A program made the position numbers and the translations under genes. Shown one piece after another: positions 1-5,716 of a stretch of 20,244 bases of DNA. Each line of letters opens with the position of its first letter. Position 1 is the first letter of the stretch. A model generated the notes under the pieces. The model did no database searches. It was given only the letters and a program-made list of their open reading frames with translations, and had not been told where the DNA came from. Source of the DNA: Rhodobacteraceae bacterium UBA1943. Lineage in GTDB: Bacteria; Pseudomonadota; Alphaproteobacteria; Rhodobacterales; Rhodobacteraceae. The stretch lies in the NCBI GenBank assembly GCA_002336845.1, contig DDEX01000116.1, forward strand, positions 3,603 to 23,846, read 5' to 3'.

Positions 1-749
1 CGGGTGGTGGCGATGGAGATGTAGTCGCGCGTCTCGCGGAAGGTCACGTTGCCTTCGGCGTCTTTCTCAACATATTCATAGGTTTCCCCGCCCGCGAGAC
101 GGTATTTGAAGTGCCACATATGGCCCTTCACCTCGATATTCTCGACCTCCAGGTCGGAAATCGCGGTCTCGAAATGGGGATCCCAGTTGACCAGCCGCTT
201 ACCGCGGTAGATCAGGCCCTTGTTGTACATATCAACAAAGACCTTGATCACCGCGTCGTGGAAGTTGCCTTCCTCGCCCGCAGGGGCACCGGGGGCGCCC
301 GACATGGTAAAGGCCTCTCGGTCCCAGTCACACGACGCGCCAAGACGCTGCAACTGGCCGATGATCGTGCCGCGCGACTTGACCTTTTGCTGCCAGACGC
401 GGGACAGGAACTTCTCGCGCCCCATCTCGCGGCGGCTGGGTTCCTGATGCAGGGCCATTTCCCGCTCGGTCACCATCTGGGTCGCAATGCCCGCATGGTC
501 GGTGCCGGGCTGCCACAGCGTGTCGTCGCCCATCATCCGGTGCCAGCGGATCAGGATGTCTTGCAGCGTGTTGTTGAAGGCATGGCCCATGTGCAGGCTG
601 CCCGTGACATTGGGCGGCGGGATCATGATGGAGAAGGGCTTCGCGCCGGGTTTGGCATTCGCCCCGGCGCGGAACGCCTTGGCATCAAGCCACAGTTTCG
701 AAATCCGGGCCTCGGCTTCGGCGGGGCTGAAGTTCTTTTCCATCGGCAT
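1..749 (-). CDS. valS: Valine--tRNA ligase, N-terminal part (cut by window edge)
   Basis: Class I aminoacyl-tRNA synthetase that charges tRNA-Val in the cytoplasm. About 249 N-terminal residues are visible, and the frame stays open to the window edge. The class I signature PPPNVTGSLHMGH is at residues 44-56, with HMGH as the HIGH motif. Further typical ValRS text follows: GTDHAGIATQ, then YNKGLIYRGKRLVNWDP, then ISIATTR at the edge, which starts the editing (CP1) domain. Three in-frame ATGs lie close together (758, 749, 743). I chose 749 (MPMEKNF) because an AAGGG Shine-Dalgarno sits 9 nt upstream of it but directly abuts the ATG at 758. The gene lies 67 nt downstream of the VOC gene on the same strand and probably has its own promoter. 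The identity is secure; only the exact start is uncertain. Confidence 0.96.
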   Translation of the reverse strand, partial: MPMEKNFSPAEAEARISKLWLDAKAFRAGANAKPGAKPFSIMIPPPNVTGSLHMGHAFNNTLQDILIRWHRMMGDDTLWQPGTDHAGIATQMVTEREMALHQEPSRREMGREKFLSRVWQQKVKSRGTIIGQLQRLGASCDWDREAFTMSGAPGAPAGEEGNFHDAVIKVFVDMYNKGLIYRGKRLVNWDPHFETAISDLEVENIEVKGHMWHFKYRLAGGETYEYVEKDAEGNVTFRETRDYISIATT

Positions 750-776
750 CGGCGGCATCCCTTTTTATCAGGCACC

Positions 777-805
777 GCAATAACGAAGGATCACCCCGCC
801 GCCAA
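777..805 (-). promoter_or_regulatory. Candidate valS promoter
   Basis: On the minus strand TTGGCG (805-800) and TATTGC (782-777) are separated by 17 nt, just upstream of the valS Shine-Dalgarno. The match to the sigma-70 consensus is only partial. It is proposed because valS is essential and the upstream VOC gene looks separately regulated. Confidence 0.3.
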
Positions 806-816
806 GGGCACAGGGT

Positions 817-1563
817 CTATTTGCCGCCAACCAAGGCGAAAACCGTGCCGCGCGCGTCGGTGGCATAGGTGATGAAGGCGCCGCCCGGAACCTCCATCGG
901 CTCCATGATCGAGGTGCCGCCAAGCGCGGTCAGGCTGGCAATCGCGGCGGTGATGGAAGCGGCGCCGAAATAGGGCGTCCAGCCGCCGCGTCCGCCGGGC
1001 GGAATGGGGCCGATACCGCCGATGTCCTGCTCGCCATGGGCCAGCACGCGATAGGTCATGCCGGGGGCGCTGTCCAACACGCGCGAGACGGTCCAGCCAA
1101 ACATCGCGCCATAGAAGCTGGCCGAGGCATTGGCATCGGCGCTGGCATAGTCGTGCCAGTTGCCGTGACCCTGGGCCATCTGGTTGAAGGCGCCGCCCGT
1201 GCCGCCGGGCAGGGGTTGCAGGATGCCAAAGGGGCAGCCCGCCGGGTCGGTCAGAATGGCGAAACGCCCGGTGCCGGGAATGTCGGCAGGTTCGACATGC
1301 ACCCCGCCGCCCAGCGATTTCGCCTTGGCCGCCGCCGCGTCGGCGTCATCCACCGCGAAATAGACCATCCAGAATTCGGGCATCGGCTGATCGGGCGTCA
1401 TCAGGCCTGCCACCATGTCGCTGCCCGCGCTGGCAAGGATATAGGTAAAGCCGGGCATCCCGGCGTCCTGAAAGCTCCAGCCCAGAAGGCCGCCGTAAAA
1501 GGCCTGACTGGCGGCAAGGTCGCCGGTGGTCAGTTCATACCAGCAGGGGGCGCCGTGACTCAT
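817..1563 (-). CDS. VOC family protein with two glyoxalase-like domains
   Basis: A 248-residue protein built from two vicinal-oxygen-chelate (glyoxalase/bleomycin-resistance) modules, about residues 5-120 and 130-246. Each module shows the family pattern: an early 'YELTTGDLAASQAFYGGLLGW' or 'YASADANASASFYGAMFGW' segment, a central 'AVDDADAAAAKAKSLGG' or 'ASITAAIASLTALGG' helix, and a terminal 'ILTDPAGCPFGIL' or 'YATDARGTVFALV' strand. Such tandem VOC proteins are usually annotated as glyoxalase-like or Cfp30B-like; the substrate cannot be read from sequence. The ATG overlaps the stop of the upstream DUF1428 gene as ATGA, with AAGGAA about 8 nt upstream, so the two are translationally coupled. 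Given the divergent HxlR-type regulator, a role in handling reactive electrophiles is a reasonable inference but unproven. Confidence 0.9.
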   Translation of the reverse strand: MSHGAPCWYELTTGDLAASQAFYGGLLGWSFQDAGMPGFTYILASAGSDMVAGLMTPDQPMPEFWMVYFAVDDADAAAAKAKSLGGGVHVEPADIPGTGRFAILTDPAGCPFGILQPLPGGTGGAFNQMAQGHGNWHDYASADANASASFYGAMFGWTVSRVLDSAPGMTYRVLAHGEQDIGGIGPIPPGGRGGWTPYFGAASITAAIASLTALGGTSIMEPMEVPGGAFITYATDARGTVFALVGGK

Positions 1564-1919
1564 TTCGCAGTTCCTTCCATCAGGATCGGGGCAAAGCCGC
1601 CATAAATCATACGCTTGCCGTCAAAGGGCATCTGGCCGAATTCTGCCGGGTCCATCGCCATCATCGCCTTGTAGCAGGCATCGCGGGTGGCCTTGTCGGG
1701 CCAGGTCATAAAGGCAAAGACGACGGTTTCATCGGGCTGCAGCGCCACCGAACGCTGAAAATCGGTCTGTTTGCCGGGCGGCACGTCATCGCCCCAGCCG
1801 ACCACGAGCGATAGGGCGCCCGCCTTCTGGAAATGCGGCCACCACTTCGCCTCATGCGCGCGGTAGGCTTCCTTGTCGGTGGTGCGGACGGGAATCACGA
1901 AGCCGTCGATGTAGGTCAT
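1560..1919 (-). CDS. DUF1428 family protein
   Basis: A 119-residue protein beginning MTYIDGFVIPV and containing 'YRAHEAKWWPHFQKAGAL', the N-terminal pattern of DUF1428 (YbaA-like) proteins. These are small proteins of the dimeric alpha/beta-barrel type with no established biochemical role. The open frame runs upstream to 1976, but the start at 1919 is chosen because GGAGGGAGGG lies directly upstream at good spacing and the family begins with this MxYxDGFV pattern. It is the first gene of a two-gene unit with the VOC protein (ATGA overlap). It is transcribed divergently from the HxlR-type regulator, whose presumed operator lies about 40 nt upstream of this start. Confidence 0.88.
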   Translation of the reverse strand: MTYIDGFVIPVRTTDKEAYRAHEAKWWPHFQKAGALSLVVGWGDDVPPGKQTDFQRSVALQPDETVVFAFMTWPDKATRDACYKAMMAMDPAEFGQMPFDGKRMIYGGFAPILMEGTAK

Positions 1920-1959
1920 TGCAGCCCTCCCTCCTGCTTGTCGGGAAAGGCTGTGCCGG

Positions 1960-1980
1960 TTAGTTATAAAAAGCAACTAA
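1960..1980. promoter_or_regulatory. Inverted repeat, probable HxlR-family operator
   Basis: TTAGTT (1960-1965), 9 nt, AACTAA (1975-1980): a perfect 6-bp inverted repeat centred in the 73-bp gap between the divergent DUF1428 and HxlR-type genes. It is the only AT-rich block there and overlaps -10-like elements on both strands (TATAAA at 1965-1970 on plus, TATAAC at 1968-1963 on minus). Position and symmetry fit a dimeric winged-helix repressor controlling both its own gene and the DUF1428-VOC unit. The assignment to this regulator is inferred from adjacency. Confidence 0.6.
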
Positions 1981-1992
1981 AAGTTCCCTGAC

Positions 1993-2625
1993 GTGACACA
2001 AACCCGCCGAAGCTATGAGGAAGGCTGCTTGCAGGCCCATGCGCTGGACCTGATCGGCGACCGCTGGGCGCTGCTTGTGGTGCGCGAGTTGTTGCTTGGC
2101 CCGCGCCGGTTTGGCGAGTTGCGCCGGGGTCTGCCGGGGGTCAGCGCCAATATCCTGACCATGCGGCTGGTGCAGATGGAGGAGGCGGGGCTGCTGGTGC
2201 CCGGCTATGCGCTGACCGATGCGGGGCGCGCATTATGGCCGATGGTACGAGAGATGTGCATCTGGGGGGCCGCGCAACCGGGCCATGACCCGCGGCTGTT
2301 CATCAGCCCCTCTGCGCTGATGCTGTCGATGGCGGCGATGTGGAGGGCACCAGAGCCGTTGAGCCTGACCGTGGGCTTTGATGTGGGCGAACGGTTCGTG
2401 GTGACTGTGGATCAGGGGCGTTATCATGTTGCGCGGGGGCAGGGGGGCGATCTGGCCTTTGCCGGAGCGACTAACCGTCTGGCACAGGTGATTTACGGAC
2501 CACTGACGCTGGCCGAAAACCTTGCGGCGGGAGGCTTTGCCTTTGCAGGCGATGCCGCGCTGGGCCAGCGGTTTGTTGACGGGTTCAGCCTGCGCCGCCC
2601 CTTGCAACCCGATCTGCCGTTCTAG
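1993..2625 (+). CDS. HxlR-family winged-helix transcriptional regulator
   Basis: A 210-residue regulator. Residues about 8-95 form the HxlR (MarR-like) winged helix, with the hallmark run 'ALDLIGDRWALLVVRELL', 'GPRRFGELRRGLPGVSANIL' and 'RLVQMEEAGLL'. The remaining 110 residues form a C-terminal domain seen in longer members of the family, possibly SCP2-like. Cys12 (EEGCLQAHAL) sits where redox-sensing members such as YodB and HypR carry their reactive cysteine; a second cysteine is in REMCIW. The start is a GTG with no clear Shine-Dalgarno, so translation may begin on a very short leader. It is divergent from DUF1428-VOC and probably controls that unit and itself through the inverted repeat at 1960-1980. 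The ligand or oxidant is unknown. Confidence 0.92.
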   Translation: MTQTRRSYEEGCLQAHALDLIGDRWALLVVRELLLGPRRFGELRRGLPGVSANILTMRLVQMEEAGLLVPGYALTDAGRALWPMVREMCIWGAAQPGHDPRLFISPSALMLSMAAMWRAPEPLSLTVGFDVGERFVVTVDQGRYHVARGQGGDLAFAGATNRLAQVIYGPLTLAENLAAGGFAFAGDAALGQRFVDGFSLRRPLQPDLPF

Positions 2626-2631
2626 ACGGCC

Positions 2632-3063
2632 TTAAACCGCGCGGTCGATCCGGGTGGACAGGTGGATCAGGCTTTCCGAGCTTTTTACCCCGGTCATGCC
2701 GCCGATCTGATCCAGCAACCCATCCAGCACCTGCGTATTGGGGGCCGCAATCTGCAACAACAGATCGAACCGGCCAGAGGTGGTGAACACCCGCTCGATT
2801 TCCGACATCGCTTTCAGACGGGCCAGAACGGCGGCAAGGGCGCGCGGTTCGATTGTCAGCAGAACACTGGCGCGCAGCCGCCCCTGACGCGCGGCCTCGC
2901 CCAGTTTCAGCGTGTAGCCGGCGATGATTCCCGTGGTCTCCAGCCGCTCCAGCCGGGCCTGAATCGTGGACCTTGCCACCTTCAGGCGGCGCGCAAGGGT
3001 GGCCACGGACATGCGTGCATCGGCCCCCAGAAGGCCAAGGATGTTGCGATCCAGATCATCCAT
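2632..3063 (-). CDS. Lrp/AsnC family transcriptional regulator
   Basis: A 143-residue protein of standard length for Lrp/AsnC regulators. The N-terminal helix-turn-helix (about residues 2-60) shows 'LDRNILGLLGADARMSVATLARRLKVARSTIQARLERLE' split by typical spacing, then GIIAGYTLKLG. The C-terminal RAM effector domain (about 65-140) ends with 'GVKSSESLIHLSTRID'. Members bind amino acids and act as octameric activators or repressors. The gene is convergent with the HxlR-type gene (6-bp gap) and divergent from the ornithine/lysine decarboxylase. Local control of that decarboxylase, and autoregulation through the palindrome at 3082-3096, are therefore the simplest inferences. The Shine-Dalgarno is weak. 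Confidence 0.93.
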   Translation of the reverse strand: MDDLDRNILGLLGADARMSVATLARRLKVARSTIQARLERLETTGIIAGYTLKLGEAARQGRLRASVLLTIEPRALAAVLARLKAMSEIERVFTTSGRFDLLLQIAAPNTQVLDGLLDQIGGMTGVKSSESLIHLSTRIDRAV

Positions 3064-3081
3064 GCAGTTTGATGCCCCATT

Positions 3082-3096
3082 TCGTCATTCTGACGA
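3082..3096. promoter_or_regulatory. 15-bp palindrome, candidate Lrp/AsnC operator
   Basis: TCGTCA-TTC-TGACGA is a perfect 6-bp inverted repeat with a 3-nt centre, the usual size of a single Lrp/AsnC dimer site. It lies 19 bp upstream of the Lrp-type start codon and overlaps the proposed -35 of the divergent decarboxylase promoter. Assignment to this regulator is inferred from position. Confidence 0.55.
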
Positions 3097-3118
3097 TGAT
3101 TCCCGGCAGATATATAGT
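3090..3118 (+). promoter_or_regulatory. Candidate promoter of the decarboxylase gene
   Basis: CTGACG (3090-3095) and TATAGT (3113-3118) are spaced by 17 nt, matching sigma-70 at 4/6 and 5/6 positions. A start near 3125 would give a leader of about 165 nt beginning at the first hairpin (3126-3140). The -35 is covered by the palindrome at 3082-3096. Confidence 0.5.
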
Positions 3119-3125
3119 TTTGTCC

Positions 3126-3245
3126 GGTGAGATTGTCACCCATATGCGGCATCCTCAGTTGCAGGAAAAGGGCGGCTCATACGCACCTGGCCTGGTTGGA
3201 AAAACCATGCGGGCGCCAAGGCCGTCCATACCATTCATGGTGTGG
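3126..3245 (+). promoter_or_regulatory. Structured 5' leader of the decarboxylase mRNA (candidate cis-regulatory RNA)
   Basis: Several local hairpins can be drawn in a row: GGTGA/TCACC (3126-3130 with 3136-3140); TGGTT/AACCA (3193-3197 with 3203-3207), enclosed by a GGCC/GGCC pairing (3189-3192 with 3220-3223); and an 8-bp stem with a UUCA loop (3226-3233 with 3238-3245, one G-U pair). The leader is long for a Rhodobacteraceae gene. A leader RNA class called speF (Rfam) is described upstream of ornithine decarboxylase genes in Alphaproteobacteria, and this is the right gene and position. I cannot verify the consensus by eye. Confidence 0.4.
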
Positions 3246-3290
3246 CAACGGAGGAGGACACGCATCTTGTTGGCAGAAAGGATCACGCCG

Positions 3291-4436
3291 ATGGGACTGT
3301 CCAAGACGATCTGGACCAATCCGACCGAATTCCTGAAAAATCAGCAACCGGAAAATCCGGTGCTGTTTTTTGCGCCCTCGGTCGTGCAGGCCATGGCACG
3401 GCGCTTTATAGAAGGGTTTCCGGGCCTTGTGACCTATGCGGTCAAGTCGAACCCCGGCGAAGAGATGGTGGAAAACCTGGTTGCCGCCGGCATTCAGGGC
3501 TTTGACTGCGCCTCGCCCTTCGAGATTGATCTGATCCGCCGTCTGGCCCCCGATGCGGCCATTCACTACAACAACCCCGTGCGGTCGCGCACCGAGATCG
3601 CCCATGCGGTTTCGCGCAACGTCAAAAGCTGGTCGGTCGATTCGCACAGCGAACTGGCCAAGCTGGTCGAGATGGTTCCCGCGGAAGCCTGTGAAATCTC
3701 GGTCCGCTTCAAGCTGCCGGTCTCGGGTGCCGCCTATAACTTTGGCGCCAAGTTCGGCGCGACCGAGGATGTGGCGGTCGAGCTGTTGAAGGCCGTGGCG
3801 GCGGCGGGGTTCATTCCGTCGATCACTTTCCACCCCGGCACGCAATGCACCGATCCGGCTGCCTGGGCGTCTTATATCCGCGAGGCGGCGGTGATCGCGC
3901 GTCGCGCAGGGGTAAAGATCGCCCGCCTGAATGTGGGCGGCGGCTTTCCGAACCACCGGGCAACCGGCGTGGTGCCGCAACTGGAAGCGACGTTCGAGAC
4001 CATCGGCCGCGTCGCCCGTGAAGCCTTTGGCGACGATCTGCCCGCGCTGGTCTGCGAGCCGGGCCGCGCCCTTTGCGGCGATGCCTTTACGCTGGCGGCA
4101 CAGGTCAAGGCCCTGCGTGACGGCACCCATGTGTTCCTGAACGACGGGCTTTACGGTTCGCTGTTCGAACTGGGCCAGATCGGCATCATCGACCGGATCG
4201 AGGTGCTGGATGCGAATGGCAAGCGCCGCACGGGTGCGGTGCATCCGCGCATCACCTTTGGGCCAACCTGCGATTCGGTTGATCGCCTGCCGGGCGAGGT
4301 TCCCCTTCCCGAGGATATCGCCGAGGGCGATTTCGTCGCGTTCCACGGTATGGGGGCCTATTCCACTGTCACCAACAGCCGCTTCAATGGTTTTGGCGAG
4401 CTGGGACTGGTGACGGTGTTGTCGCTTCGCCTGTAA
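3291..4436 (+). CDS. Group III PLP-dependent ornithine (or lysine/ornithine) decarboxylase
   Basis: A 381-residue decarboxylase of the alanine-racemase-fold (group III) family, probably converting ornithine to putrescine in the cytoplasm. Visible motifs: the PLP Schiff-base lysine K52 in TYAVKSNPG; HPGTQC (H181) stacking on the cofactor ring; the phosphate-binding glycine loop GGGFP (216-220); CEPGRALC (E256); and GPTCDSVDRL with C327 and D331, which complete the partner subunit's active site. ATG 3291 is chosen because AAAGGA lies about 8 nt upstream and the family starts here; the same frame is open far upstream but that part is leader. Ornithine and lysine specificity are hard to separate by eye, and diaminopimelate is less likely at this length. 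Context: divergent Lrp/AsnC regulator, palindrome and structured leader upstream, terminator downstream, and a carbamoylputrescine amidase gene nearby. Confidence 0.92.
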   Translation: MGLSKTIWTNPTEFLKNQQPENPVLFFAPSVVQAMARRFIEGFPGLVTYAVKSNPGEEMVENLVAAGIQGFDCASPFEIDLIRRLAPDAAIHYNNPVRSRTEIAHAVSRNVKSWSVDSHSELAKLVEMVPAEACEISVRFKLPVSGAAYNFGAKFGATEDVAVELLKAVAAAGFIPSITFHPGTQCTDPAAWASYIREAAVIARRAGVKIARLNVGGGFPNHRATGVVPQLEATFETIGRVAREAFGDDLPALVCEPGRALCGDAFTLAAQVKALRDGTHVFLNDGLYGSLFELGQIGIIDRIEVLDANGKRRTGAVHPRITFGPTCDSVDRLPGEVPLPEDIAEGDFVAFHGMGAYSTVTNSRFNGFGELGLVTVLSLRL

Positions 4437-4499
4437 GGCGGGCAGGGCACACGGGGTTTTAACCTTGCTTTTGCCGCCAATGCGTTAAGCTTGGGGCAG

Positions 4500-4530
4500 G
4501 GCCCGCCGGTCCCGGCGGGCCTTTGCATTT
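4500..4530 (+). terminator. Rho-independent terminator after the decarboxylase gene
   Basis: A 9-bp GC-rich stem, GGCCCGCCG (4500-4508) with CGGCGGGCC (4513-4521), loop GTCC, followed by TTTGCATTT. It ends only about 12 nt before the DUF2235 ATG, so it lies within or right before that gene's 5' leader. Confidence 0.82.
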
Positions 4531-4542
4531 GCAGGGTGTGAT

Positions 4543-5622
4543 ATGCGATTTGTCCAGCGTCTGAAACGCTGGTGGCGGGGCGAGCCGATCGTCGCCACCG
4601 AACCCGCCGCGCCGCCCGAGCCGGGTGTTCGGCGCGGGCCTGTCGATCATGTCATCATTCTGGATGGCACGTTGTGCACCCTGACGCCGGGGCAGGAAAG
4701 CAACGCAGGGCTGGTGTTCCGGCTTTTGGCCGAGGCGCGACCCATGACGCGCCGCCGGATCTATTATGAACCCGGCCTGCAATGGGAGGGGTGGCGCCAC
4801 ACCATTGCCTTTCTTGAAGGGCGCGGGATCAGCCGCCAGATTCGCCGGGCCTATGGTTGGCTGGCCAGCCAATACCGCGAAGGCGACCGGATCTACCTGT
4901 TCGGCTATTCGCGCGGCGCCTATGCGGTGCGCTCGCTGGCCGGGGTGATCGACCGGGTTGGCCTTGTGCGGCGCGAAGAGGCGACCGAGCGGGCGATCCG
5001 GCAAGTCTGGCGGCATTACAGGCAGGGGCCGGATACCGAGGCTGCTCAGGCCTTTGCCCGCAGCTATTGCCATGCAGAGGCCACGGTGCAGATGGTCGGG
5101 GTCTGGGATACGGTCAAGGCGCTGGGCCTCAGGCTGCCGCTTTTGTGGATGCTGACCGAGAAGCACACGGTCTTTCACAATCACCAACTGGGCCGCTCGG
5201 TCCGCCACGGGTTTCAGGCCCTGGCCCTGAACGAGACGCGGGCGGTGTTCGACCCGATCATGTGGAGCAGCCCGCGCGACTGGCAGGGCAATGTGGAGCA
5301 GGTGTGGTTTCGCGGCAGCCATGGCGATGTGGGCGGGCAGGTCGGAACCTTTCCCGAGGCGCGGCCGCTGGCCAATATTCCGCTGGTCTGGATGCTGGAG
5401 CGGGCCGAAGCGGTGGGATTGGACCTGCCCGAAGGCTGGGCCGGACGCTATCCTTGCGATCCGCGCGTGCCGATGATGGGCACCACGCGAGGCTGGGCCA
5501 AGGTCTTCCTGCTGCGCCGCCCCCGCGTCGTGGGGCGCGACCCGTCCGAAAGCGTGCATCCCAGTGCCGAGGGCGTGCGGCCCTTCAGTTGGATGCCCTG
5601 GCCGCTGACGCGGCTGTTCTGA
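4543..5622 (+). CDS. DUF2235 domain alpha/beta hydrolase
   Basis: A 359-residue protein of the DUF2235 family of predicted alpha/beta hydrolases, which includes the type VI secretion phospholipase effectors Tle1. Visible elements: an opening strand with DGT (D41-T43) in 'VIILDGTL'; the nucleophile elbow GYSRGA with S123; an acidic residue D189 in GVWDTVKALG; and the catalytic histidine H260 in GSHGDVGG. The Ser-Asp-His set looks complete, so the enzyme is probably active. No signal peptide or membrane segment is evident; the first 30 residues are basic then Pro/Ala-rich. AGGG lies about 8 nt before the ATG. No VgrG, immunity protein or other secretion gene is nearby, so a housekeeping hydrolase is as likely as an effector. 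The substrate is unknown. Confidence 0.88.
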   Translation: MRFVQRLKRWWRGEPIVATEPAAPPEPGVRRGPVDHVIILDGTLCTLTPGQESNAGLVFRLLAEARPMTRRRIYYEPGLQWEGWRHTIAFLEGRGISRQIRRAYGWLASQYREGDRIYLFGYSRGAYAVRSLAGVIDRVGLVRREEATERAIRQVWRHYRQGPDTEAAQAFARSYCHAEATVQMVGVWDTVKALGLRLPLLWMLTEKHTVFHNHQLGRSVRHGFQALALNETRAVFDPIMWSSPRDWQGNVEQVWFRGSHGDVGGQVGTFPEARPLANIPLVWMLERAEAVGLDLPEGWAGRYPCDPRVPMMGTTRGWAKVFLLRRPRVVGRDPSESVHPSAEGVRPFSWMPWPLTRLF

Positions 5623-5652
5623 AAATTCTGACGGGGATCGGGCGGCAATGTC

Positions 5653-5710
5653 GCGGCGGGGGTTTCACACCCCCGCGCCCCCGTGGGATATTTCTGCCAA
5701 GATGAAGGGG
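5653..5710 (+). repeat. Interspersed palindromic repeat, copy 1
   Basis: Copy of a roughly 56-base element also found at 9545 and 17861. Core hairpin: GCGGGGGT (5656-5663), loop TTCAC, ACCCCCGC (5669-5676). It is followed by the conserved tail CCCCCGTGGGATATTT then TGCCAAGATGAAGGG. It lies between the co-directional DUF2235 and aguB genes, and its tail supplies the purine-rich Shine-Dalgarno of aguB. Confidence 0.9.
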
Positions 5711-5716
5711 AAAGAC

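Noticed and set aside
2973..3290. Upstream start of the decarboxylase, fused to leader sequence
   Set aside because: The frame is open only by chance and overlaps the divergent Lrp-type gene; ATG 3291 has a good Shine-Dalgarno and the family start.
3127..3336. 69-codon GTG frame overlapping the decarboxylase start as a regulatory leader peptide
   Set aside because: There is no Shine-Dalgarno and no similarity to known leader peptides such as SpeFL. It is kept only as a side note in the leader finding.
5648..5716. Upstream aguB start inside the interspersed repeat
   Set aside because: The added residues are translated repeat; similar peptides appear at the other two copies. ATG 5717 fits the family and has its own Shine-Dalgarno.
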